Source of the DNA: Cloacibacterium caeni
GTDB taxonomy: Bacteria; Bacteroidota; Bacteroidia; Flavobacteriales; Weeksellaceae
DNA: 64,000 nucleotides
Direction of reading: 5' to 3'
Assembly: GCF_907163125.1 (NCBI RefSeq)
Contig: NZ_OU015319.1
Location: forward strand, 124,001 to 188,000
The notes under the pieces were generated by a model, which had not been told where the DNA came from, made no database searches, and was given only the letters and a program-made list of their open reading frames with translations. Numbering within the stretch: position 1 is the first letter of the stretch; each line of letters opens with the position of its first letter. The translations under genes and the position numbers were made by a program. Below, one piece after another: positions 9,170-17,039 of the stretch.

Positions 9170-9814
9170 CTAGACGTATAAATAAATCGATAAAAAGTGA
9201 CAGAAACTCCCTGCTAAAACAAAAAAATGGAAAATAGCATGATTGAATTTTATTTTCTTAATGCTGTATAAAATAGCACCAATCGTATATAAAACTCCGC
9301 CAAGAATTAGGTAAAATACTCCTTTTTCATGTAAATGAGCAGTAAGATCTTGGAAATAAAAAACGATCAACCAACCCATCAAAACGTACATTGTTGTGGA
9401 AATAACTTTAAATCTTCCCGTGAAAAATAATTTGAGAATAATTCCTGTAAAAGCCATCACCCAAACCATCGAAAAAATAAGCCAACCCGTTTCTCCGTTT
9501 AAACTGACCAATGTAAAAGGCGTGTAACTTCCTGCGATAAGAACATAAATAGCAGCATGGTCGAAAACTTTGAGCTTAAATCTCTTTTGAGGTTCCTTTG
9601 AAGCATGATAAAGTGTAGAAGCGAGGTATAATAAAATTAGACTCACCCCAAAAATTGGGAAACTTATCATCATCCAGATGTTGTCTTGCTGAACCGCCTT
9701 AATGATTAATAGAACCAAAGCGATGATGCTCAAAAAAATCCCGAAAGCATGAGACCAAATGTTTAATTTTTCTTCGGTAGGCGAATAGAATTGTATGTTC
9801 GTTTTTTTCTCCAT
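9170..9814 (-). CDS. Hemolysin III / TrhA family membrane protein (PAQR superfamily)
   Basis: This is a 214-residue protein with seven predicted membrane helices. It carries the conserved PAQR/HlyIII residues: IWSHAFGI in the first helix, STLYHAS, the charged FDHAAIYVLIAGSYTPFT segment and HAIFHFFVLAGSFCHF in the last helix. The conserved His and Asp residues form the metal site of this superfamily. Bacterial members are linked to membrane-fluidity homeostasis (TrhA) rather than true hemolysis. It begins at the base before the UMP synthase stop and is followed nine bases later by the AEC transporter, so the three genes look co-transcribed. Confidence 0.85.
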   Translation of the reverse strand: MEKKTNIQFYSPTEEKLNIWSHAFGIFLSIIALVLLIIKAVQQDNIWMMISFPIFGVSLILLYLASTLYHASKEPQKRFKLKVFDHAAIYVLIAGSYTPFTLVSLNGETGWLIFSMVWVMAFTGIILKLFFTGRFKVISTTMYVLMGWLIVFYFQDLTAHLHEKGVFYLILGGVLYTIGAILYSIKKIKFNHAIFHFFVLAGSFCHFLSIYLYV

Positions 9815-11173
9815 TTAGAGCGATTTTAGGTAGGCGTTCCAAGATTCTAACTTGTAGAGTTTTGCAGATTTTTCTACATTTTCGGCTTTATAAATTCCGC
9901 GACCTACAATTACGAAATCTGTATGTAAATTTTTGAAAACATGTTCTGGTGTATTGTACTGTTGACCTTTATCGTCTCCTTTGGAACTGATGTTTACACC
10001 TGGCGTAAAAAGTAAAACATTTGCAGGAACTTTATTTTGAGCTACACAGCCGATAATATTTGGATGTGTTTCTACTATTTTTAAAGCTTCTGTTCTGTAA
10101 TTTTGGTCAGTAAGCGCACCTTTTGAAGACATAGAAAGAATGGCAATTACCCCAGAATTCATGAAACAATCAATGCTTTGATAGCCTGCAATCACGTGAG
10201 AAGTAACCAAATCTGCCCAATGCGAAATTTTATACATTCCGCCTCTGTACTGCAATTCCTGAGTATTCCCGATATCGCCAAATTTTCGGTCTTCCATCAA
10301 AAGGAAATTATGCTTGGTTGCTAAATCTTTTAGCGGAAGAATGGTCTTGTCACTATCAAAATCAGAAATAATGTCAATATGCGTTTTTAGAGCGACAATA
10401 TGTGGCCCTACTTGTTCTGCAAATTCTAGCAACTCTTTGGTAGTGGTCACATCTGCAGAAGCGATAAGGTTAGATTGTTTAGAAATAGCAATTTCTAAGA
10501 TTTTTTTGCCAACAGAATGTTCGCAATTTTCTAATTTTTGTTCGTAAGAAAGTCTTTTTTCTTCTTTGAATTCAATTTTGTTTCCTGCGATAAATTCATT
10601 AATTCTTAAAACTTCTTCTTCAGTAAGATGGTCTACTTCTTTTAAAATTTCTACCACTTCAGAAATGCTGAAAAGCGTATGAACATGATAACCTTTTTCT
10701 TGCAAAAGTTGCTTTCCGCCTTGTTCACGGTCTAGAACCACTACAATATCAGAAACTTTTAACCCTTCATTTTCTACTTCGGCGATGGTTTCTACCAAAG
10801 ATTTTCCAGAAGTAATTACATCTTCTACTAGTAGACAGTTTTGTCCAGATTTATAAATGCCTTCAATGAGTTTTTTGGTTCCGTATTCTTTAGCTTCTTT
10901 TCTCTTGATAATCAATGGAATATAGCTTTCTAGAGACATGGCAGTTGCCATAGGTAATGCAGCGTAAGGAACACCGCAAATCACATCAAAATTATCTAAA
11001 GGAAGCATTTCTAAAAGATAATTGGCCAAATGTTTTAAGATTTTTGGCTCAGAAGCGAGAGGTCTTAAATCTACATAAAACGGGCTTTCGATGCCGGATT
11101 TCAATGTAAATCTGCCGAATTTTATAATCCCAAGTTTATAACATTCTAAGAAGAATTCTTTTTTACTTTCCAT
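9815..11173 (-). CDS. Bifunctional UMP synthase: orotate phosphoribosyltransferase - OMP decarboxylase fusion
   Basis: The 452-residue protein carries both last steps of UMP synthesis. Residues 1-200 are orotate phosphoribosyltransferase, with the PRPP loop LLVEDVITSGKS and FTLKSGIESPFYVDLR. Residues about 210-452 are OMP decarboxylase, with ALKTHIDII, the catalytic LMEDRKFGDIGNT segment and phosphate-site GVN and VGRGIY. The order (pyrE then pyrF) and the decarboxylase motifs are those of eukaryotic UMP synthase, not of the separate E. coli-type enzymes. ATG at 11171-11173 follows a period-7 repeat region. It is the first gene of a tight three-gene run. Confidence 0.92.
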   Translation of the reverse strand: MESKKEFFLECYKLGIIKFGRFTLKSGIESPFYVDLRPLASEPKILKHLANYLLEMLPLDNFDVICGVPYAALPMATAMSLESYIPLIIKRKEAKEYGTKKLIEGIYKSGQNCLLVEDVITSGKSLVETIAEVENEGLKVSDIVVVLDREQGGKQLLQEKGYHVHTLFSISEVVEILKEVDHLTEEEVLRINEFIAGNKIEFKEEKRLSYEQKLENCEHSVGKKILEIAISKQSNLIASADVTTTKELLEFAEQVGPHIVALKTHIDIISDFDSDKTILPLKDLATKHNFLLMEDRKFGDIGNTQELQYRGGMYKISHWADLVTSHVIAGYQSIDCFMNSGVIAILSMSSKGALTDQNYRTEALKIVETHPNIIGCVAQNKVPANVLLFTPGVNISSKGDDKGQQYNTPEHVFKNLHTDFVIVGRGIYKAENVEKSAKLYKLESWNAYLKSL

Positions 11174-11275
11174 TTTACTTTTTTACTTTTTACAAAGGTA
11201 AGATTTTTATAAGTACGAAGAGTAAAGTTAAAAGTACAAAGTATGAGTTCTAGAGTGGGAGAATTGTAGAATGGG
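11172..11275. repeat. Degenerate heptamer repeats in the pyrEF / sod intergenic region
   Basis: Two short stretches keep a 7-base period. One is TTTTAC-rich, right at the start of the UMP synthase gene. The other, 11213-11275, reads GTACGAA, GAGTAAA, GTTAAAA, GTACAAA, GTATGAG and then more degenerate units. It resembles other 7/8-base arrays in this window. Confidence 0.45.
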
Positions 11276-11335
11276 AAAGTGCTTAACTTTAAAATAAATA
11301 TATCAAACCAAATTATAGATTTTGTTAATGAAAAA

Positions 11336-11369
11336 TTGACCTATTTTCGGGAGTTTTTTGCTATTTTTG
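11336..11369 (+). promoter_or_regulatory. Promoter of the superoxide dismutase gene
   Basis: TATTTTTG at 11362-11369 matches TAnnTTTG and TTG at 11336-11338 is the likely -33 element. The ATG follows at 11405. Confidence 0.55.
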
Positions 11370-11404
11370 GGAAATTCAATTTTTTAAAATAAAACAATAT
11401 TTAT

Positions 11405-12163
11405 ATGAAAAAATTAGTTCAATGGGCTTTTGTAGCCATCGCTTTTTCTGCGGTTACTTCTTGTGTAGCGGTAGTGGGAAATACAGCGCAACCTGTAGTC
11501 AATGTAGAATCTACAGATTATGGTAAACCTTCTGATGTTACTGCAAATGAAGGTGCTTTCAAAATAAAAACACTGAAACATAATTATGATGCTTTTTCAA
11601 AATATGTAGATGCGAAGACCATGTACATTCACTTTTCTAAGCATTATGTAGGTTATTTGAACAACTTAAATAAAGCGGTGGAAGGAAAACCACAAGCAAA
11701 TATGACGATAGAAGAAGTTTTGAAAACGCTTGACACCAGCAATGCTGCGTTAAGAAATAATGCAGGAGGTTATTACAATCACAATTTGTATTTTGAATTA
11801 ATGACACCAAATTCTATTGGAAAACCAAGCGGAAAATTAGCTGATGCTATCAATAGAGATTTTGGAAGTTTTGAAAATTTCAAAAAGCAGTTTTCTGACG
11901 CAGGAGCGAAACAATTTGGTTCTGGTTGGGCTTGGTTGGTTACAGATGCTTCAGGAAAGTTGAAAGTAGGAAGTACCGCAAATCAGGATAATCCTTTAAT
12001 GCCGGGAATGTCTATTTCTGGAACTCCAGTTTTGGCAATGGACGTTTGGGAACACGCTTATTATTTAAAATATCAAAATAAAAGAGCAGATTATATAGAA
12101 GCTTTCTTTAATGTAATCGATTGGAATGTGGCTTCTGATTACTACGAAAAAGCAATGAAATAA
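11405..12163 (+). CDS. Lipoprotein Fe/Mn superoxide dismutase
   Basis: The 252-residue protein starts with a lipoprotein signal (AFSAVTSC, Cys20), so it is probably anchored in the envelope. From about residue 60 it is an iron/manganese SOD converting superoxide to hydrogen peroxide and oxygen. Metal ligands are visible: His in MYIHFSKHY, His in YYNHNLYFE, and Asp and His in the signature DVWEHAYYLKY. GSGWAWLV is also typical. Most bacterial Fe/Mn SODs are cytoplasmic, so the lipobox is unusual and implies defence against superoxide outside the cytoplasm. It has its own promoter and a strong terminator. Iron or manganese use cannot be decided here. Confidence 0.9.
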   Translation: MKKLVQWAFVAIAFSAVTSCVAVVGNTAQPVVNVESTDYGKPSDVTANEGAFKIKTLKHNYDAFSKYVDAKTMYIHFSKHYVGYLNNLNKAVEGKPQANMTIEEVLKTLDTSNAALRNNAGGYYNHNLYFELMTPNSIGKPSGKLADAINRDFGSFENFKKQFSDAGAKQFGSGWAWLVTDASGKLKVGSTANQDNPLMPGMSISGTPVLAMDVWEHAYYLKYQNKRADYIEAFFNVIDWNVASDYYEKAMK

Positions 12164-12186
12164 AATTTAAAAAAAAGTTTATTTTT

Positions 12187-12254
12187 CTCGCTGATTTAAC
12201 TGATTTGGCTGATTTTTATCTGCTTAATTTGCTAAATCAGCGAGATTTTTTTTT
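12187..12254 (+). terminator. Terminator after the superoxide dismutase gene
   Basis: CTCGCTGATTTA (12187-12198) pairs perfectly with TAAATCAGCGAG (12233-12244), followed by a run of nine T. Related words (CGCTGATTTAGC, ATCTGCAAAATCAG) recur near 56,400-56,850. Confidence 0.7.
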
Positions 12255-12292
12255 AGAATTATTTACCTTTACAGAAATTCAAAAAAATCAGC

Positions 12293-13837
12293 ATGAAAAA
12301 ATCATTTTCTTTGTTCTTTATTCTTTGCTCATTATTCTTTTTTAGCCAAATTTCAGAGCAGAAACTAGACGAACTCATCCAAAATACCATTAAAACTTTT
12401 GATGTTCCCGGAATGTCTGTTGGCGTGTTAAAAGACGGAAAAGTCATTTATTCTAAAGGCTTCGGAGTGCGTTCTCTTAACAATAATTTACCGATGACGC
12501 CAGAAACTTTGGTGGGAATTGCTTCTAATTCTAAAGGTTTTACTTGCACCGCTTTAGCGATTTTAGCAGACGAAGGAAAACTGAATTGGGACGATAAAGT
12601 GACCAAATTTTTACCAGATTTCAAAATGTATGACGATTATGTGACGCAAGAACTTACCATCAAAGATTTGGTGACGCATAGAGCTGGTTTAGGTCTTGGA
12701 CAAGGAGATTTAATGTTTTTTCCAGAAGGTGGAACCATGACTACAGAGCAATTATTGCACAATGTTCGTTATTTGAAACCTGCGCATTCTTTCAGAAGTA
12801 CAATGGATTATAACAATGTGATGTTTATTGTAGCAGGAGAAGTTATTCATAAAATTTCTGGAAAAACATGGGCTGAATTTATCGAAGAAAGAATTATGAA
12901 ACCGGTAGGAATGACAGCAAGTTTCGGTTCTTATAACCGTGCAAAATCTATAGAAAATAAAATTGACGCTCATGCTCCAGTTAATGGAAAAGCAGTTGCA
13001 GTTCCTCACGATTGGAACGAAACGGCCAATGCAGCTGGTGGAATTTTGAGTAACATTACAGACATGACGACTTGGGCAAATTTCTTAATGAACGGTTTTG
13101 TAACCAAAGATGGAGTACGTTTGGTTTCTGAGAAAAACGCGAATCTTCTTTGGCAAATTCAACAACCGATTCCTATGGCTGCTAAAAATCCTTATGATAC
13201 TAAATTTTACGGTTACGGTCTAGGTTGGTTTATTTCTGATGTAAAAGGTCACCGTCAGATTCAGCATACAGGTGGTTTAATCGGTACAGTTACGCAATTT
13301 ACCTTAATTCCTGATTTGAATTTAGGAATTGTAGTGCTCACGAATCAACAACAAGGGGTGGCTTTTAACACGATTACCAATACGGTGAAAGATGTGTATT
13401 TAGGAATTGAAGACAGAAATTGGTTGAAAACCTACGCAGAAAGATATGCAAAAGGTAATGCTCAATATGACAAAGAAAAAGCCGAAACGTATGCAAAAGT
13501 TGCGGCTTACCAAAAAGGCAAAAGTGCAAAACTGGCACCTGAACAATTTGTAGGAACTTATAGAGATGCTTGGTTTGGTGATGTGGTAATTTCTAAAGAA
13601 AAGAAAGGTTTTAGAATTATTTGTAAATCTTCAGAACGATTAAAAGGCGAAGTTTTGCCTTATTCTAAAGATACTTTCGTAATCAAATGGGATGATAGAA
13701 GTTATGACGCAGATGCATTCTTCACGCTTATTTTTGACGAAAACGGAAAAGCAGTTTCTGCCAAAATGAAACCGATTTCAGATGTTACGGATTTCTCTTT
13801 TGATTTTGGAGATTTGGATTTGAAAAAAGTAGATTAG
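12293..13837 (+). CDS. Serine beta-lactamase-like hydrolase (class C/PBP4* type) with DUF3471
   Basis: This 514-residue secreted protein has a signal peptide (FSLFFILCSLFFFSQ). Residues about 25-360 form the beta-lactamase-related domain PF00144, with the SxxK motif in IASNSKGFT, the YxN motif in MDYNNVMF and HTGG replacing KTG. The last 100 residues, from LAPEQFVGTYRDAWFG, match DUF3471, a small beta-barrel often attached to these hydrolases. Members are esterases, D-aminopeptidases or penicillin-binding-like enzymes; the substrate is unknown. It is a single-gene unit followed by a bidirectional terminator shared with the convergent peptidase gene. Confidence 0.85.
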   Translation: MKKSFSLFFILCSLFFFSQISEQKLDELIQNTIKTFDVPGMSVGVLKDGKVIYSKGFGVRSLNNNLPMTPETLVGIASNSKGFTCTALAILADEGKLNWDDKVTKFLPDFKMYDDYVTQELTIKDLVTHRAGLGLGQGDLMFFPEGGTMTTEQLLHNVRYLKPAHSFRSTMDYNNVMFIVAGEVIHKISGKTWAEFIEERIMKPVGMTASFGSYNRAKSIENKIDAHAPVNGKAVAVPHDWNETANAAGGILSNITDMTTWANFLMNGFVTKDGVRLVSEKNANLLWQIQQPIPMAAKNPYDTKFYGYGLGWFISDVKGHRQIQHTGGLIGTVTQFTLIPDLNLGIVVLTNQQQGVAFNTITNTVKDVYLGIEDRNWLKTYAERYAKGNAQYDKEKAETYAKVAAYQKGKSAKLAPEQFVGTYRDAWFGDVVISKEKKGFRIICKSSERLKGEVLPYSKDTFVIKWDDRSYDADAFFTLIFDENGKAVSAKMKPISDVTDFSFDFGDLDLKKVD

Positions 13838-13886
13838 TTTTAAACCACAAAAGGCACAAAAGATTTTCTTTGTGTTTAAGAAATAC

Positions 13887-13926
13887 AAAAGAGCAAAAAG
13901 TAAAAGACTTTTTGCTCTTTTTTTTT
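13887..13926. terminator. Bidirectional terminator
   Basis: AAAAGAGCAAAAAGT and ACTTTTTGCTCTTTT form a 15-base stem with a five-base loop, then a T run. It lies between convergent genes. Confidence 0.8.
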
Positions 13927-14001
13927 GCATTTGAATTGCTTATTTTTAAACTTTTCTTTTGTTTCTTTTGACTTCGTCGAATCTTCGATTTGCGGTAAAA
14001 A

Positions 14002-16140
14002 CTATTTCAAATACAAGTCAAAATAATCCGTAACCTTTTGCATTAAATGTACTCTGTCTTTGCCTGAAACATTGTGAGGATGCCCAGGATAAACGAAATA
14101 ATCTAACTGAACACCTTTGTCAACTGCAGATTTCAGGAATTTTACAGAATGTTGCCAAACCACTACATCATCTTGCGCACCATGAATCATGAGTAATTTT
14201 CCTTTCAAGTTTTGAACTTTGTCTAAAAGATTAGCTTTTGCGTAACCTTCAGGATTTTCTTTTGGCGTATCCATGTAACGTTCTGTGTACATAATTTCGT
14301 ACATATTCCAGTCGATTACAGGTCCACCTGCAACTCCCGCTTTGAAAACTTCAGGATATTTCAGCATAAAACTTGTGGTCATAAATCCACCGAAACTCCA
14401 ACCGTGAATTCCCATTTTTTCAGCATTTACAAAAGGCAAAGATTTTAAATATTCTACTCCTTGTAATTGGTCTTTCATTTCAGTTTCACCTAAATTTCTG
14501 AAAACTGCCTGCTCAAACTGTATTCCTCGGTTAGAAGAACCTCTTCCGTCCATCGTGAAGACAATGTAGCCATGTTGTGCCATATATTCGTACCAAAGAT
14601 TTCCAGAAGCTGGGAAGTTATTGGTAACTAACTGTAAATGAGGTCCATTGTACAAATATACAATTACAGGATATTTTTTAGTTTTATCAAAATCAGTCGG
14701 CAAAATCAGTTTTCCATAGAGTGGCGTTCCGTCGTCTGCTTTCAGTGTGATATTCTGAATTTCAGGTCTTTGGAAGTTTTTCAGTGGGTTTTCTGCCGTT
14801 AAAATATTTTTGGTTTGAAGCGATTGCGTATTGATAATATTGGCAATTCTTGGAGTAGAAGCATTGGCAAAAACATCATATAAATGTGTTCCGTCTTTGC
14901 TCAAAATTCCGTTGTGAATTCCAGCGTCTTTGTCTAATCTGGTGATTTTAGTCGTTTGCCAATTTACTTTGTACAAATGTTTTTCAAGTGGCGTTTCTTT
15001 AGTGGAAGAGAAATAAATTTCTTTTTTCTTTTCGTTAAAACCTAAAATTTCGTTCACCAACCAATCTCCTTTTGTAATTTGTTTTACCAAACCTTTGTCG
15101 GTGTTGTACCAAAACAAATGATTATAACCCGTTCTTTGACTTTGCCAAATAAAATCTTTATTAGAACCAGGTAAAAAGGTCAATGGATGCTGTGGTTCTA
15201 CATATTTTTCATCTTTTTCTTCGAAGAGTGTTTTAACTAAATTTCCTGTTTCGGCATCATATTGATTCAGTTTCATGTGGTTTTGAGCTCTATTAAGAAC
15301 CGCAACGAAAATAGATTTAGAATCAGGGCTCCAAGTTACGCTGGTTAAATATTGCTCTTTGTCGCCTTCGATGTTTAAGAATTTTTTGGTTTGAGTTTTT
15401 ACATCAAAAATTCCGATGGAAACTTCGTGAGATTTATTTCCAGCCATAGGATATTTGATATTATGGTTTTCTGCAGGAGTTACGCTCCAATCGATGATTG
15501 GGTAGTCAGTAACCATGCTTTGATCCATTCTGTAAAATGCAATTTTTTGAAAATTTGGCGCTGCAAAAATACCTCCATCGATTCCGAATTCATTTCGGTG
15601 AACCGATTGTCCGTTGATGATATTTTCGTTTTGGTCATCTGTGATTTTCAAAGTCTTTCCATTAATATTTACAAATAAATTATTTTTAATGGTGTAAATA
15701 ATCGTTTGATTATCAGGGAGAAGTTGAGCGTTTTCTGCCTCTTCAGGAATAGATGCGAATTCTGTTTTTTGCCAAGAATTTCCCGTTTTTTGAAGCCAAA
15801 AATATTTTCCTTTTTGGGAGAAATAAGCTTTAGAATTGTTCAAAAATTTCAGTGGAGAAAAGGCTTTCAGTTTTTGGTCAGCACTCAAATTTTGATTTAC
15901 TTGATACAAAGAAACCAAAGTATCTGACTTGTTGGTCGCAATATCTGTGATGAGATAAGCATTTTTAACCATTTGAAGATAAGATTTGCCATCATTGCTG
16001 AAAGAAAAATCTCTGATGTTTTTCACGGCAAGATTGGTTCTAAGTCCTAAAACAGCGTCGTTCATGGTAAATTGCTGCGTTTGCGAAAAACCACAAACCG
16101 AAGCCAAAACCAATGTTCCTAATATTTTTTTAAAGTTCAT
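14002..16140 (-). CDS. S9 family dipeptidyl peptidase (DPP IV-like)
   Basis: This 712-residue secreted peptidase has a signal peptide (ILGTLVLASVCGFSQ). An N-terminal beta-propeller (about 40-460) contains the DPP4-type glutamates region HRNEFGIDGG and FYRMDQSMVTDYP. The C-terminal alpha/beta hydrolase domain carries nucleophile Ser in GWSFGG, Asp in HGAQDDVV and His in GHPHNVSG. It removes dipeptides, typically after Pro or Ala, from peptide N-termini in the periplasm, supporting growth on protein. The length agrees with the family. It has an upstream gap of only 49 bases to the PAP2 gene, so the two may be co-transcribed. Confidence 0.9.
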   Translation of the reverse strand: MNFKKILGTLVLASVCGFSQTQQFTMNDAVLGLRTNLAVKNIRDFSFSNDGKSYLQMVKNAYLITDIATNKSDTLVSLYQVNQNLSADQKLKAFSPLKFLNNSKAYFSQKGKYFWLQKTGNSWQKTEFASIPEEAENAQLLPDNQTIIYTIKNNLFVNINGKTLKITDDQNENIINGQSVHRNEFGIDGGIFAAPNFQKIAFYRMDQSMVTDYPIIDWSVTPAENHNIKYPMAGNKSHEVSIGIFDVKTQTKKFLNIEGDKEQYLTSVTWSPDSKSIFVAVLNRAQNHMKLNQYDAETGNLVKTLFEEKDEKYVEPQHPLTFLPGSNKDFIWQSQRTGYNHLFWYNTDKGLVKQITKGDWLVNEILGFNEKKKEIYFSSTKETPLEKHLYKVNWQTTKITRLDKDAGIHNGILSKDGTHLYDVFANASTPRIANIINTQSLQTKNILTAENPLKNFQRPEIQNITLKADDGTPLYGKLILPTDFDKTKKYPVIVYLYNGPHLQLVTNNFPASGNLWYEYMAQHGYIVFTMDGRGSSNRGIQFEQAVFRNLGETEMKDQLQGVEYLKSLPFVNAEKMGIHGWSFGGFMTTSFMLKYPEVFKAGVAGGPVIDWNMYEIMYTERYMDTPKENPEGYAKANLLDKVQNLKGKLLMIHGAQDDVVVWQHSVKFLKSAVDKGVQLDYFVYPGHPHNVSGKDRVHLMQKVTDYFDLYLK

Positions 16141-16189
16141 AGATGTTGAAGAATTTATTGTAAAAATATGATTTATAAATTAAGAAAAA

Positions 16190-16873
16190 TTATAAATGTT
16201 CTTTGTATAAAATCGTGAGATTATCTTTTTCTGATTTTTTGTTCCATTGATATTGATGCGTCCAATACGCGATTTTGGTGGATAAAATTCCTAATCCCGC
16301 TCCGAAAATCACATCACTCCAATAATGTTTGTCGTGAGTAATCCTCAAAACGCCCACTCCAGTTGCTACAGAATATGCAACATACGGAACCCAACGGTAA
16401 TTTTCGCCATATTCCATAGAAAGCATTGTGGCGCCAGCAAAAACATTCGCAGTATGTCCACTCGGAAAACCAAATTTATTGCTTCCGTCTGGACGAGGTT
16501 TTTTAATGGCTTTTTTCAAAAGATAAGTGCTCCCAAAAACTATAATTTCAGATTTTGTCAAAATAGCAGTTCTGTTCCAGAAGTCGGTTTTGGGTTTCAT
16601 TCCTGCCCATTCAAAAGCGTAAAGTGAAACATGAGGCGCAAATTGAAGGTAATCTTCGGGATAACCTCCAAAAGCCAAGAAATTTTTGTTTTCTGTAACG
16701 CTGAAATCTCTATTTTCTGTAGTTAAAACGATTGTTCCTGCTGTCATTAAAGTAGCTGGAATAATGAGTTGCTTTGAAGTGAATTTTGGTTGTTCTGAAA
16801 AAACTAAACTGTCTTTCTTTTGCGAAAAAAGAAGATTTGTGGCTAATATGAAAAGGAAAATAACTTGTTTCAT
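16190..16873 (-). CDS. PAP2-family membrane phosphatase
   Basis: The 227-residue protein has a signal sequence and the three PAP2 motifs: KKAIKKPRP, FPSGHTANVFAG and RITHDKHYWSDV with the catalytic His and Asp. Such enzymes dephosphorylate lipid phosphates such as undecaprenyl pyrophosphate, phosphatidic acid or lipid A at the outer face of a membrane. Which lipid is used cannot be inferred. The sequence between it and ppk1 carries two short GTTCC/GGAAC hairpins and a heptamer array. Confidence 0.85.
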   Translation of the reverse strand: MKQVIFLFILATNLLFSQKKDSLVFSEQPKFTSKQLIIPATLMTAGTIVLTTENRDFSVTENKNFLAFGGYPEDYLQFAPHVSLYAFEWAGMKPKTDFWNRTAILTKSEIIVFGSTYLLKKAIKKPRPDGSNKFGFPSGHTANVFAGATMLSMEYGENYRWVPYVAYSVATGVGVLRITHDKHYWSDVIFGAGLGILSTKIAYWTHQYQWNKKSEKDNLTILYKEHL

Positions 16874-16882
16874 TTTTCTGTC

Positions 16883-16944
16883 GTTCCTACGGAACTTTTT
16901 TACATACTTTATAATTTTCTACAAACGTATCGTTCCTACGGAAC
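16883..16944. repeat. Two identical GTTCC-TAC-GGAAC hairpins
   Basis: GTTCCTACGGAAC occurs at 16883-16895 and again at 16932-16944, each able to fold as a five-base stem. They lie upstream of ppk1's end and just before the PAP2 gene, in AT-rich DNA. Confidence 0.5.
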
Positions 16945-16997
16945 TTATAATTATTTATGGGACAAAAATCCTAAAAAATGGTTTAATATTTTCAGAC

Positions 16998-17039
16998 ATT
17001 ATACTTCATACTTCATACATCATACTTCTATCTTCTTCT
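16998..17039. repeat. Heptamer array, six units
   Basis: Units ATTATAC, TTCATAC, TTCATAC, ATCATAC, TTCTATC and TTCTTCT are in 7-base register and run into the 3' end of ppk1. Confidence 0.55.
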
